Assembly: GCA_002298165.1 (NCBI GenBank)
Contig: DBMI01000047.1
Location: 2,552-65,543, forward strand
Source: Desulfarculales bacterium UBA702
Lineage (GTDB): Bacteria > Desulfobacterota > Syntrophobacteria > Syntrophobacterales > Syntrophobacteraceae
Reading direction: 5' to 3'
Length of the DNA: 62,992 nt
The notes under the pieces were generated by a model. The model was not told where the DNA came from and made no database searches. It saw only the letters and a list, made by a program, of their open reading frames with translations. Both the position numbers and the translations under genes were made by a program. Shown piece by piece: positions 34,094 through 43,012 of the stretch (positions are counted from its first letter, which is position 1; every line of letters starts with the position of its first letter).

Positions 34094-34596
34094 CCCCCTT
34101 GAGGTACAATCATTGTTTTCGAGGCAGTTTTGCGCGTATCCCGGGAAAAATCACGCACACTCCGGTAAACCAGCGCCTTTGTCGGGCAAGCCTGAACGCA
34201 GGCGGGGGTCTCGCGCCCCTGGCAGCGGTCGCAGCGATATGCCTTGTGCTCTTCTAGCTGTCTCCCCACAACACCGTATGGACACACCATAACGCATGTC
34301 CAGCAACCGATGCACTTGTCGGCCTGAGTTATTACCGCACCCTCTTCGTTTCTCCCGATTGCTCCCGCTATACAGGCATGCATGCATGGAGCGTCCTCGC
34401 AATGGCGGCAAAGAACGGGTACCGGTGTGTCAGGGCGCACGGCTTCAACATATACACGATGCCCCGGCCGCGGCTGTTCGGAGATCGCCCCGTAGAGGGA
34501 CTTGCTCCTGGAGTGCGCAACGGCGCAGGCCAGCTCGCAGGAATGACATCCCATGCAGCGATCCAGCCGGACGAATATTTCCCTGGGCTCAGTCAT
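34090..34596 (-). CDS. cooF: CooF-like ferredoxin, electron carrier of CO dehydrogenase
   Basis: The 168-residue iron-sulfur protein of the HycB/CooF type carries four cluster motifs: CMGCHSCELAC, CRHCEDAPCMHAC, CIGCWTCVMVCP and CDRCQGRETPACVQACP. It would carry up to four [4Fe-4S] clusters. In CO-oxidising bacteria CooF takes electrons from CooS and passes them to a hydrogenase or to a flavoprotein. Here the flavoprotein gene is directly downstream with a 4-nt overlap, and cooS is 27 nt upstream. ATG 34596 was chosen for its AAGGAG site. No signal peptide is present. Confidence 0.93.
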   Translation of the reverse strand: MTEPREIFVRLDRCMGCHSCELACAVAHSRSKSLYGAISEQPRPGHRVYVEAVRPDTPVPVLCRHCEDAPCMHACIAGAIGRNEEGAVITQADKCIGCWTCVMVCPYGVVGRQLEEHKAYRCDRCQGRETPACVQACPTKALVYRSVRDFSRDTRKTASKTMIVPQGG

Positions 34597-34623
34597 GATA
34601 AGCTCCTTCGATTCCAATTCGCA

Positions 34624-36537
34624 TTACAACCCCAAGCCGGCGCGGCGCTCGTCGATTGCCGCGAGAAGTTTTTCGGCCGCGGACTCCGGATCGAGGTCTA
34701 CGATGAAGTAGCCGCCCGTAAGGCCTTTGACTTTATCCGTCAGCACCTGGGTGACCAACTCACTGCCGAGTACCGGCAGCATGACTCCTACGTGGGTCGG
34801 CAAGCCGGCTGCCACGGCATACGCGCCGATTGAAACCGCCTTCTCCGATACCGCCTCCGCTGCCGATGCAACCACTGGGAGCTTGTCGGTATCGACGCCC
34901 AGGTATTGCGCTACGGCAACTGCCAATGCCACGGCACGGGAGTTGTCGACGCAGGAGCCCATGTGCAGAACCGCAGGCAGGGGACCGCCCAGGCCATTTG
35001 CCTCGCCGATTGCCCTGAGGACAGCTCGCAATCCGTCGCCGCACAGTTTGTCAGTGTTCGCCGGGTCCATGAACCCGTGCCGCATGAGTGCGCCGGCGCC
35101 GCAGCCAGTTGCCAGCACCAATACATTTTCTTTGAGCAGCTTGCGGGCTATCGCAATGAAGTTGCTGTCCTGAGTTACCTTGACATTGTTGCACCCGGCA
35201 AAAAGGCAGACTCCACGGATATTCCCTGATTTGATGCTGTCGACGACCGGTTTCAGAGGGTCGTTCGCATCCAATTTCGCAAGGGCGGAAACTATTGCTT
35301 CAACCGAAAACCCCGCAACAACCGGAGTTTTGATTTGAGGAATATCGACCGATTTACCCTTACGACGCTTAAAGTTTGCGATTGCAATGTCGTATATTTC
35401 ATCCGCCCGCTCGGCCGCGGTTTCCTCGGTAAACGGGATGTGCTTTGCGCCGGGGATCTTCCCTATTTCCATTGTGGTGATAAGTGTTGTGCCCATACAC
35501 TCGGCAACCGTTGCGACCGAGGGCATGATGCATTGGTAATCCACGACCATGGCGTCCAGCGCGCCCGTCAGAATAGCCATTTCCTGGCTTACCGAGTGGG
35601 TGCAGGCCGGAATCCCGTGGCGCATCATGACTTCATTTCCCGTGCAGCAAATGCCGACCAGGTTAATGCCGTATGCGCCGGCCGCGACAGCAGCATCTTT
35701 TCTGGACTCGGCTCTTGTTACAAGCAGGTCCGAGAGGAGTGGATTATGGCCGTGGAGCGCGATATTTACCGCATCGGCCTTGATGGTCCCCAAATTGGCC
35801 TCGGTTACAGCCGGATGAGGAATTCCGAAAAGGATGTCTGCGAGATCGGTTGCCATGTAGCATCCCGCGAGGTCTGCAACCCCGCATCGCAGTCCGGCGA
35901 GTAGAAGGTTTACCGGGTCGGCGTCCACTCCATAGAGCGTGCGGTGCATTATCTCGGAAATTTCGTGATCGATTCCCCTCGGGACAAGGCCAAGATCGCT
36001 CAGGACCTTTGCCCGCTCGGGATTTACAACCGTTGCGGCCCACAAGACGGGCGTATCCTTTTCGTGAAAATCAGCCAGCGCCGCCCTGGCGACGTCACCG
36101 GCAACGTCGTTGTCCGAGCGTCCATCCACCTGGATGTTCAACCGGGCAGCAACGGCCCTCAGCTTCTCGACCTCTTTAATCGAATAGCTTGCCGCCTGGC
36201 CCTTAGCAACTTTCAGCAATGCATGGGCCAGGTGCCTGGCGTGTCCTGAATGAGCCGCGGTCCCGGCGGCGATTGCCCGGTCAAGACCCCGCGCAACCAT
36301 AGTGTCTGCCGTGGCGCCACAGATACCCTCGGTCGGGCCGTCACCGAAAGGGTCGATCCGGCAGGGACCCTGCAGGCAATGGCGGCAGCAAAGACCCGTA
36401 TCACCGAACCCACACTGGGGCAGCATTGCCTCGTAGCGGTCCCAAACAGTCTTCACTTCCATCTTTGCCGCCTTGACGATCATTTCCCGGACCGCCGGGT
36501 CAGTACTCTTTACATTCAGATCTTTGCCGTCCGGCAT
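34624..36537 (-). CDS. cooS: anaerobic Ni-Fe carbon monoxide dehydrogenase catalytic subunit
   Basis: CooS interconverts CO and CO2 at the Ni-Fe-S C-cluster. The 637-residue protein has the N-terminal D/B-cluster Cys set (CGFGDTGLCCRHCLQGPCR), the His-bearing segment HSGHARHLAHAL, and the C-cluster Cys regions FAGCNNVKV, ATGCGAGALMRHG and HMGSCVDNSRAV. It is a monofunctional CooS, because no acetyl-CoA synthase genes adjoin it. ATG 36537 with AAGGAGAG was preferred over the frame opening at 36576. No cooC maturation gene or recognisable CooA regulator lies in the window. It heads the operon cooS-cooF-oxidoreductase. Confidence 0.96.
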   Translation of the reverse strand: MPDGKDLNVKSTDPAVREMIVKAAKMEVKTVWDRYEAMLPQCGFGDTGLCCRHCLQGPCRIDPFGDGPTEGICGATADTMVARGLDRAIAAGTAAHSGHARHLAHALLKVAKGQAASYSIKEVEKLRAVAARLNIQVDGRSDNDVAGDVARAALADFHEKDTPVLWAATVVNPERAKVLSDLGLVPRGIDHEISEIMHRTLYGVDADPVNLLLAGLRCGVADLAGCYMATDLADILFGIPHPAVTEANLGTIKADAVNIALHGHNPLLSDLLVTRAESRKDAAVAAGAYGINLVGICCTGNEVMMRHGIPACTHSVSQEMAILTGALDAMVVDYQCIMPSVATVAECMGTTLITTMEIGKIPGAKHIPFTEETAAERADEIYDIAIANFKRRKGKSVDIPQIKTPVVAGFSVEAIVSALAKLDANDPLKPVVDSIKSGNIRGVCLFAGCNNVKVTQDSNFIAIARKLLKENVLVLATGCGAGALMRHGFMDPANTDKLCGDGLRAVLRAIGEANGLGGPLPAVLHMGSCVDNSRAVALAVAVAQYLGVDTDKLPVVASAAEAVSEKAVSIGAYAVAAGLPTHVGVMLPVLGSELVTQVLTDKVKGLTGGYFIVDLDPESAAEKLLAAIDERRAGLGL

Positions 36538-36876
36538 GGTTACTCTCCTTGTTATAAAAGGCGAAAATAAAGACAAACCTTTACTCTCAGGTCATTTAGA
36601 CAGATATTCGACACTTTTATTAGAGCAGAATGAATGTGATTTAACGCCGAAGAGCGTGGATAATCAACTATAAAGTTGTAGTTCAGACAAATTGTATGTC
36701 GTGGGATTTCCAGATCGGCCGGTGTGGTTTGCAGGTTGGGTTGAGCACTGAGCGAACTCCTTTCCGGAGGTGAACAAAAGAAACCAATAACCGGCATCAG
36801 AAAATGAAATTGTAATGTCGGCTGTTGGGCTTGTCTATTATGTACGATTTTGCAGATCGGATGAAGTTCCTATCGC
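36538..36876. other. cooS upstream region
   Basis: A 339-bp gap without a gene. It contains a 14-bp fragment of the 32583 element (36733-36746). I looked for a CooA-type inverted repeat and found only a TGTCG half-site near 36608 on the minus strand, which is not enough to call an operator. Confidence 0.35.
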
Positions 36877-37755
36877 TCACCCAATCGACTGTTCCTGCGA
36901 ATTTGTAATCTCCGGCGTTTGAGGAGTTTCTGGTGCGGTCTGTTCCGGCGGCTGGGTCTCGGCAGGTGTGGCCGCTTCGCTTTCAAGGGATACCTGCTGC
37001 ACGCTCAAAGACATGGAAATACTCTGGCTTTCCTGGCTTTGCTCGCTTGCCGTAACCGATTTCCACCTCTCCGGCTTAAGAAGTACATGATCGTTTGCTT
37101 TTCCGAGCATGTTATCGGTAGTCCTCATCAGATCGATCAACATTACCATTGATTTTAGGAGCTTGCCTCCATCCACCCCGCTCAGGTCTTTTAGGTCTTC
37201 CTGGTTTAGAACCAGGCCGTCGATGCTTTTGCCTTCCGAGTGCAGCTTCGCGATAGTCTGAAGGATTTTGCGCGCAAAGTGGAGGATGTCCTCTTTTTCT
37301 ACCGACTGGCTATTAGTTTGTGCCTGGACGTTGCTCGCTTCCAGGTGAAAATCGAATTTAAAAAGTTGCTGGCTTTGTTTTCCTGTTTTCGGGTCAATCA
37401 CGCTCATCGCGGATAAAAATGAAAAATCAACCTTCAGGGACTGAGAACGGTAATCGTAGCTGCCGTTTGCGCTGACATTTTTAATCTGCTCGTCGGTAAA
37501 CTCGATTTGGAGGTCAAACATCTGCGCCTGATCGGTGTAGGTGGTGTCCTTGAGATCAATCCCGAGATCTTTCAAGATTTTGGAGGCATCGGATACATTG
37601 AGTGAATCGGATTTGGCGCACGGAATGCTCTCGCTGGGGTTGGCATCGGATTTCAACCTGGCGGGCAAAGGAACCGCTACACCAACCTGAGAGCTACCCT
37701 TACCGTAATTCAGCACATGATTTAGCAAGTTGTTGATATTTGAAATTATATTCAT
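36877..37755 (-). CDS. hypothetical protein with Gln/Pro/Glu-rich tail
   Basis: From ATG 37755 (AAGGAAG site) the product is 292 residues. It has an N-terminal helical part (MNIISNINNLLNHVLNYGKG), a central mixed region (LGIDLKDTTYTDQAQMFDLQ and FKFDFHLEASNVQ) and a low-complexity C-terminus rich in Ser, Gln, Pro, Thr and Glu. There is no signal peptide. I do not recognise a defined family. The organisation is reminiscent of uncharacterised proteins built around a beta-rich domain. The open frame extends to 37938 but overlaps the terminator of the next gene, so the longer version is unlikely. Confidence 0.65.
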   Translation of the reverse strand: MNIISNINNLLNHVLNYGKGSSQVGVAVPLPARLKSDANPSESIPCAKSDSLNVSDASKILKDLGIDLKDTTYTDQAQMFDLQIEFTDEQIKNVSANGSYDYRSQSLKVDFSFLSAMSVIDPKTGKQSQQLFKFDFHLEASNVQAQTNSQSVEKEDILHFARKILQTIAKLHSEGKSIDGLVLNQEDLKDLSGVDGGKLLKSMVMLIDLMRTTDNMLGKANDHVLLKPERWKSVTASEQSQESQSISMSLSVQQVSLESEAATPAETQPPEQTAPETPQTPEITNSQEQSIG

Positions 37756-37903
37756 GCCCGCTTCCTTATTGAAGTTCGGTCCAAAATATTCTGCGGCCGG
37801 AGCAATGTGGCCTTGATAAGAATGTCGGTAAACAATGAGATTTTCTTTAAAATGATAAAGGGGGGCTTCGTGGCGCGGGTAAAGGAGGTTGTGCTTATCG
37901 GTG

Positions 37904-37936
37904 AAAAAAGCCCGCGGGCTATCCCAGCGGGCTTTC
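37904..37936 (-). terminator. intrinsic terminator of the Ser/Gly-rich protein gene
   Basis: Read on the minus strand, AAAGCCCGC and GCGGGCTTT form a 9-bp stem and the run continues TTTTTT. It lies about 25 nt past the stop at 37962. Confidence 0.75.
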
Positions 37937-37961
37937 ATTGCAGCTCAGATCTATCAGTAGT

Positions 37962-38363
37962 TTACCTGGCGCCCCCTGCGCTGCCAGTGCTCCCCGCACC
38001 GGGCGAACCCATTGCGCCACCCATCGCTCCAGGGCTGCCGGGAGTGGAGCCGGCGGTCCCGCTGCCTGCCGTGCTGCCGCCGTATGTGCCCGTACCACTT
38101 GTCCCTACGCCGCTATCGCTGCCGGAACTCATGTCTCTATCGGCCGGCGAGGATTGGTACTGTGATCCAGTATTGGAACCGGCCCCCTGGTCTCTGTCGA
38201 AATCGCTGCTGCCGGTTGTACCGCTCTGGGATCCCATATCCGTTCCATATGAGGATTGGCCGGAAGTAACACCCGAACTGCTCGACTGGGCGAGCGCGAG
38301 TGATGTCACCAGCAGGCCAGCTGTAAGAACTGCAAATGCTGTTAAAGCCTTTATACTTGTCAT
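37962..38363 (-). CDS. secreted Ser/Gly/Thr-rich low-complexity protein
   Basis: The 133-residue protein has a typical signal peptide (MTSIKALTAFAVLTAGLLVT to ALAQ, cleavage near residue 26). The mature part is almost wholly Ser, Gly, Thr, Asp, Gln and Ala, with no Cys and almost no hydrophobic residues. It should be disordered and exported. No domain is recognisable. It has a GAGGAG site before its ATG and its own terminator, so it is expressed as a unit. A protective or matrix role is a guess. Confidence 0.75.
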   Translation of the reverse strand: MTSIKALTAFAVLTAGLLVTSLALAQSSSSGVTSGQSSYGTDMGSQSGTTGSSDFDRDQGAGSNTGSQYQSSPADRDMSSGSDSGVGTSGTGTYGGSTAGSGTAGSTPGSPGAMGGAMGSPGAGSTGSAGGAR

Positions 38364-38527
38364 TCTGTTACTCCTCTATTTCGGATTTTTCAGGCAATCG
38401 AAGATGCCTGGTTTCAGCCGGTTCAAGGTACAACCAAAGTCGAACGACCCGGCTGATTACAAGGTAGGTTTTCCGCAACAGCCCTCAATGGAAGGCTCTC
38501 GGAATTTCTTCAGTAAAGATCAGAACC

Positions 38528-39106
38528 TTAGTGATACTCTCCGACTATGAAGTGACTCCAGGCTTTCTGCGAGTTTTCCTGGGCCTTTTTCCAAATACTG
38601 GGGTCGATTATTTTGTTTTCATCGGAGAGTTCCGTTGCAACCACTAAGGGAATGATCCTATTCAGCTCGACTATGAACGGCGTTATCTGGTTCAGGTGCT
38701 TGATGGCCATGTCGGCTACTGGAGCATTGTTCAGCGCAAGGGCAGTCGTGTGAAGCATGGTATAGCTTACTGCAAGCAAATTGAGCGCGACATAATCGTC
38801 CCGCAGGCTTCTCGAGACGGGATCTTCAGGCCGCAGCTTTCCGTAAAGTCCTGAAATAGCCCCCGCGGCGGTCGACGCAGCCTTCTTGATTGCAGCTCCG
38901 ACCCCGCCGTCGAGTGCATCGAGGCAGCGATCCAGCGTAAGCTGTTGCGCGTTCAGAATGTTCTCAACTTTTGCAAGCACATCGTGTGCTTCCGGGAAAC
39001 GCTTGAACTTATCATCGACTATTTGACGCTTTATCGATTCAAGGCAGTGGTTTTGCACTGCCACCATATCGCCGACGTAATCCCTGAGAATGTCTTTTGT
39101 TTCCAT
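38528..39106 (-). CDS. hypothetical four-helix-type protein
   Basis: The 192-residue product starts METKDILRDYVGDMVAVQNH and is probably all-helical, with four long amphipathic helices. The pattern (KVENILNAQQLTLDRCLDAL, then LRDDYVALNLLAVSYTMLHT and MAIKHLNQITPFIVELNRI) resembles ferritin-like or YciF/DUF892-type stress proteins. The Glu/His di-iron ligand sets are not evident, so no metal function is claimed. A strong AGGAGG site about 10 nt upstream supports ATG 39106. Confidence 0.7.
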   Translation of the reverse strand: METKDILRDYVGDMVAVQNHCLESIKRQIVDDKFKRFPEAHDVLAKVENILNAQQLTLDRCLDALDGGVGAAIKKAASTAAGAISGLYGKLRPEDPVSRSLRDDYVALNLLAVSYTMLHTTALALNNAPVADMAIKHLNQITPFIVELNRIIPLVVATELSDENKIIDPSIWKKAQENSQKAWSHFIVGEYH

Positions 39107-39842
39107 TGCGTATTTAACCTCCTGAAATATTTTTGCGCCGGCATCCAATGGCTCCGATCCGGCGTTCGTTTGAAAAACCTCGGGCTAGACCTCTTTTTAA
39201 TAATGCTAAGCTCCAATATCGTTTAGGCAACTTGAAGGCAGGACTTGAAGGATTGAGGGCTCAAGGAGCTATACGCGGCGGCTCGAATTTGGCACTGGTT
39301 CCAGTACTGTAAATCGCCCCGGGACGCACCCGGAGCGATAATTCAGTGGATTCGACAAATGGGAGAATTGTCGCAATGATAATCTGTCTTTAACATTTGG
39401 GTAAAGTCTTTAGCCGAACAGGGGATTTCCAGATTGAGAGGAGAATTTGTAAGAGAATCCATACCAAAATAGTCGAGTATATGCTTTTGCGGATAATAAA
39501 TTATGATTCATCCGCCTCACCGGTCAGAAAGCTATCCCGCAGATGTTAAGCGCAGCCGTTATCAGGTAATAGATTCCCCTTAAATTTAAGCTGTATTTTT
39601 GATCGGCTAATTGTCGCATCCATTTGTTAGTCAAATACCGTTTGGAGCGCCAAAAAATACAGTCTAGTGCTTATATCGGATTAGCATGAAATACTTATAT
39701 ATCAGCATCAGAATACTCTGCGCCCAAGCGGCCGATCCCCTATCCCGCCGCGGCTGAAACTCTATCGTGACCAGGCTCTCCGGTCAGAAAAACTCGACAG
39801 ATTTGGAGAGTAGACTTTCGCCACCCGCCAGGAGGAGAGAAA
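39107..39842. other. 736-bp gene-free region upstream of the cytochrome gene
   Basis: AT-richer DNA with no credible gene. A hairpin ATCGC..CCGGG / CCCGG..GCGAT lies at 39313-39339. A TGGCAC hexamer at 39290 recalls a sigma-54 -24 box but lacks the TTGC -12 partner. The promoter of the cytochrome/oxidase pair should lie here but could not be placed. Confidence 0.35.
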
Positions 39843-41111
39843 ATGAACATGTTGAAAAGGTCTAAAAAACTCGGTTGGATAACTGTTTCCATAAGTCTTG
39901 TCCTGATCGCATTCTCAGCACCTCAAACGTATGCTTGCACCGGCAGGTACGTCATTCTGGCGTGGAACAACCTGGGTATGCATTGCTATAATCCCAGTTT
40001 CCGGGACATCGGAGTGCTGCCGCCCTATAATGTTCTTTGGGCGCAGGTCATCAAGGTCGGGGACCCTCCCCAGTTCGTTACGACCGGGATCACCATACAA
40101 TATCGATTTCCGGGCAACACCTACTCGGTTGGCAAGACAGATTTCTGGAGCTATGCACAGCAGCTTTTCAACCTGGCCGCACCGCTGCCGCCCAATACAG
40201 GTTTGGCGGGTAAAGGCCTGAGCGGCGTAATGGACGTGGTCCAGGACCCGGTTTTGGGCGACCATTTCGAAGCTGTGGGCATTCCGCTCACTGAATATTA
40301 CGATTGGGACAAAAAGCTTTCGAACCCCAATCCGTTCCAGTTGGCGGAGATCACGGTCCGGGATGCGACCACCAAAAAGATTCTGGCCCAGACACTCTCG
40401 GTCGCCCCCGTCTCCTCGGAGCTTAGCTGCATTACGTGCCATGCCGATACGGCCGACGCCACGACGCGCTACCCCATCAACCCCACCGGCCAAGTCGAGA
40501 CAAACATCCTCGCCCTTCACGATTATCTGAACAGCGGCAAGTACCCAACCCCTCTTATGAACAGCCGCCCCGTACTGTGCGCTTCGTGCCACTCTTCGAA
40601 TGCCCTGGGCGCTCCGGGAGTGGCTGGAATATCGAGCCTGTCGTTTGCGATGCACAACCACCACAATGAAGACCTGGTGATGGACATTATGCCCGACACG
40701 ACAGCCGGGTGCTACAACTGCCATCCCGGCACAAAGACAAGATGCCTGCGGGACACCATGTCGCAGAGTTTTTCCTTAAACTGCACAACATGCCACGGGA
40801 ATATGGCGGATGTGGCCTCTCCTGTCCGGAATCCCTGGGTGACATTGCCCAGGTGCGATAACACGAGCTGCCACGGCAATGGGTACGCAATGGATCAACC
40901 CTTGTACCGCAATTCGCGGGGCCATGGAGGCGTCTATTGCGCCGGTTGCCATGACAGTCCCCATGCAATTACTCCGAGCCGCCAGACGGCCGATTCATTA
41001 AAATTTTATGCCCTGCAGGGACACGCCGGGTCGCTCAAAAAATGCACGGTGTGCCATCTTACACGGCCCACGGCGAGTGCATTCAAACACTACTGGGCCA
41101 GCCCGCAGTAG
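39843..41111 (+). CDS. secreted heptaheme c-type cytochrome
   Basis: The 422-residue protein has an N-terminal Sec signal (hydrophobic core about residues 11-25, ending PQTYA). A heme-free domain of roughly 160 residues follows (ILAWNNLGMHCYNPSF), and then a C-terminal heme region. Heme motifs are CITCH (Cys196), CASCH (246), CYNCH (290), CTTCH (314), CDNTSCH (338, a CX4CH variant), CAGCH (366) and CTVCH (401). It should be periplasmic or extracellular. The next gene, 157 nt on, is a Tat-exported multicopper oxidase, so the two probably form one electron-transfer unit. Similar cytochrome/multicopper oxidase pairs are known in Geobacter metal reduction. The ribosome site is CAGGAGGAG. Confidence 0.88.
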   Translation: MNMLKRSKKLGWITVSISLVLIAFSAPQTYACTGRYVILAWNNLGMHCYNPSFRDIGVLPPYNVLWAQVIKVGDPPQFVTTGITIQYRFPGNTYSVGKTDFWSYAQQLFNLAAPLPPNTGLAGKGLSGVMDVVQDPVLGDHFEAVGIPLTEYYDWDKKLSNPNPFQLAEITVRDATTKKILAQTLSVAPVSSELSCITCHADTADATTRYPINPTGQVETNILALHDYLNSGKYPTPLMNSRPVLCASCHSSNALGAPGVAGISSLSFAMHNHHNEDLVMDIMPDTTAGCYNCHPGTKTRCLRDTMSQSFSLNCTTCHGNMADVASPVRNPWVTLPRCDNTSCHGNGYAMDQPLYRNSRGHGGVYCAGCHDSPHAITPSRQTADSLKFYALQGHAGSLKKCTVCHLTRPTASAFKHYWASPQ

Positions 41112-41268
41112 TTTGCTCTCGAACGGAAAAGATCGAGTGGGAAAATAGGAGATGGGGAGTGACGGGGATCCTGCGTGCACTCCCCTAGCTTCAGTTGGAA
41201 TTCAATGCAGCCGGTTTTGAGCGCGAGAGGTTCTCATCGTACATTGCTTCTCTCAGGAGGAATAATCA

Positions 41269-42867
41269 ATGACACAGCAAGAATTGAATCGCCGGAGATT
41301 TTTAAAGATCGCGTCAATGGGATTGGCGGGCGGAATGATTGCCCTGAATCATCCTTATGCCCTCGGAATGGGTGGAGGCGGAGGCGGCTGTGGCTGCGGG
41401 GGAGGGGGAGGCAGCGGCGGCATTGTCAACCCGCCTCCGGGATTGGACTTTCGTGATCCTCCGCAAATGCCCCTGACCTGGAGCAATACAACACCGCGCG
41501 TAGCCACTTGCAATTTGAAAGCGATGCAATCCCAAATCTATGTAAACGGCACGTTGGCTAATCTGCTTACCTACAACGGCTACTATCCCGGCCAGACAAT
41601 CACTGTTAAAAAGGGAGATATCCTTCGGGTCAATTTCACCAACGGCCTGCCTGCCTCGTTAACTTCGGAATACAACTTTCTGGGGCATCAGCGGGGATAC
41701 ACGAACCTGCACGCCCACGGACTTCATGTTTCGCCAAAGGCCATCACCACCAACCCGCCGGTTTATGCCGATTTTGTAATGTATAGTCTGCCGCCAGGCG
41801 GAACGGTCGTTCACCAGTACGATACATCGAAGGAGGAGGCCAGCGGGTTTCATTTTTATCACCCTCACCTGCACGGTGTCGTGGCCGAGCAGTACTGGGC
41901 CGGATTGGCAGGGGTTTTGTTGATCGAAGATGAACTCCCTGTTTTAAAAAACATTGAATCACACGTGATGGTGCTGAAAGATATCGCTCTGTCGGGGGCG
42001 GATCCGGCGCCCCATGATTCGATGATGGCATACATGCACGGTCTGGAAGGCAATATCGTAATGGTCAACGGGCAGGTGAACCCCGTGCTGCAGATAAAGC
42101 CGGGGCAGGTGCAAAGGTGGCGCATATTAAACGCCAGCAGCGCCAAATGGTACAAACTCAGCCTTGCAAATCATACGATGTACCTGATCGGGACCGACGG
42201 CAATCTGCTGGACAAACCCTATGCGCGTTCGCAGATCCTTCTGTCACCCGGCGAACGGGTTGACATCCTTGTAAAGGCAAACTCAACAAAGGCGGACTAC
42301 AAGTTTCTTTCCCTGCCTTATTCGAGGATGGGCATGATGACTTCGCCCCAGTTTACGCTGATGACAATGCGGGTCGCGGGCAGTTCCTCCGCCGGCAGCA
42401 TACCGGCTTCAATCAATCCCAATGCCGTAAGGCTTAACATTGATACAAGTATGTACCCTCAGTATACAATGGCCCTGAGCATGGGCATGGGGCAGGGCTA
42501 CATCAACGGAATTTCGTTTCAGAGCATGGATGAGGCCTACACAATCCACTCCAGGGTGGGAACGGACATGGACCCCTCCTACGAGGTCTGGACGGTAACC
42601 AACAACAGCGGTATGGACCATCCTTTCCACCAGCACGTGGACCACGTACAGGTGCTGTCCGTAACCGGCGCGGATTCATCCTATCCGCCTTATGCCTCCA
42701 TGCCCGCGTTGAAGGATACCGTTCTGATCCCTAAAATGGGTTCCGCAAAGCTCCTGGTGCCGATCAAGGACTTTGACGGGATGACTATGTTTCACTGCCA
42801 CATCCTGGAGCATGAAGATATCGGAATGATGGGCATCTGGGACAGGATGGGGAATGGACCGATGTAA
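41269..42867 (+). CDS. Tat-exported multicopper oxidase
   Basis: The 532-residue protein has a twin-arginine signal (NRRRFLKIASMGLAGG) and a striking Gly tract with two Cys (GMGGGGGGCGCGGGGGSGG, residues 33-51) just after it. Three cupredoxin domains carry all copper ligands: HAHGLH and HFYHPHLHG (trinuclear centre), HPFHQHVDH, and HCHILEHEDIGMM (type-1 Cu ligands Cys510, His515, Met520). Members oxidise metals, phenolics or organics using O2, and some anaerobes use them in Fe/Mn reduction. A GGAGGAA site precedes the ATG. It follows the heptaheme cytochrome and ends at a terminator. Confidence 0.93.
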   Translation: MTQQELNRRRFLKIASMGLAGGMIALNHPYALGMGGGGGGCGCGGGGGSGGIVNPPPGLDFRDPPQMPLTWSNTTPRVATCNLKAMQSQIYVNGTLANLLTYNGYYPGQTITVKKGDILRVNFTNGLPASLTSEYNFLGHQRGYTNLHAHGLHVSPKAITTNPPVYADFVMYSLPPGGTVVHQYDTSKEEASGFHFYHPHLHGVVAEQYWAGLAGVLLIEDELPVLKNIESHVMVLKDIALSGADPAPHDSMMAYMHGLEGNIVMVNGQVNPVLQIKPGQVQRWRILNASSAKWYKLSLANHTMYLIGTDGNLLDKPYARSQILLSPGERVDILVKANSTKADYKFLSLPYSRMGMMTSPQFTLMTMRVAGSSSAGSIPASINPNAVRLNIDTSMYPQYTMALSMGMGQGYINGISFQSMDEAYTIHSRVGTDMDPSYEVWTVTNNSGMDHPFHQHVDHVQVLSVTGADSSYPPYASMPALKDTVLIPKMGSAKLLVPIKDFDGMTMFHCHILEHEDIGMMGIWDRMGNGPM

Positions 42868-42929
42868 TACGGGTACACTTCGTTTATGGATGGATCTTAG
42901 TTGATTCGGTTCCACCAGGTATTTCCGAG

Positions 42930-42960
42930 AGCCGGCGGTTTTGTCGCCGGCTTTTGTTTG
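42930..42960 (+). terminator. intrinsic terminator of the cytochrome/multicopper oxidase unit
   Basis: AGCCGGCG (42930-42937) pairs with CGCCGGCT (42945-42952), giving an 8-bp stem with a 7-nt loop, followed by TTTTGTTTG. It is about 65 nt past the multicopper oxidase stop. Confidence 0.85.
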
Positions 42961-43012
42961 TCACCGGACCAAAATTTGTAATAGATTAAATAAATCATAG
43001 GGGACTCGTGCC

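Noticed and set aside
36590..36630. CooA-like operator upstream of cooS.
   Set aside because: Only one half-site (TGTCG) is seen, and the partner half-site does not match. No CooA gene is in the window.
39290..39305. Possible sigma-54 promoter (TGGCAC) before the cytochrome gene.
   Set aside because: The -12 element TTGC is missing (CCAG instead), and it is over 500 bp from the start codon.
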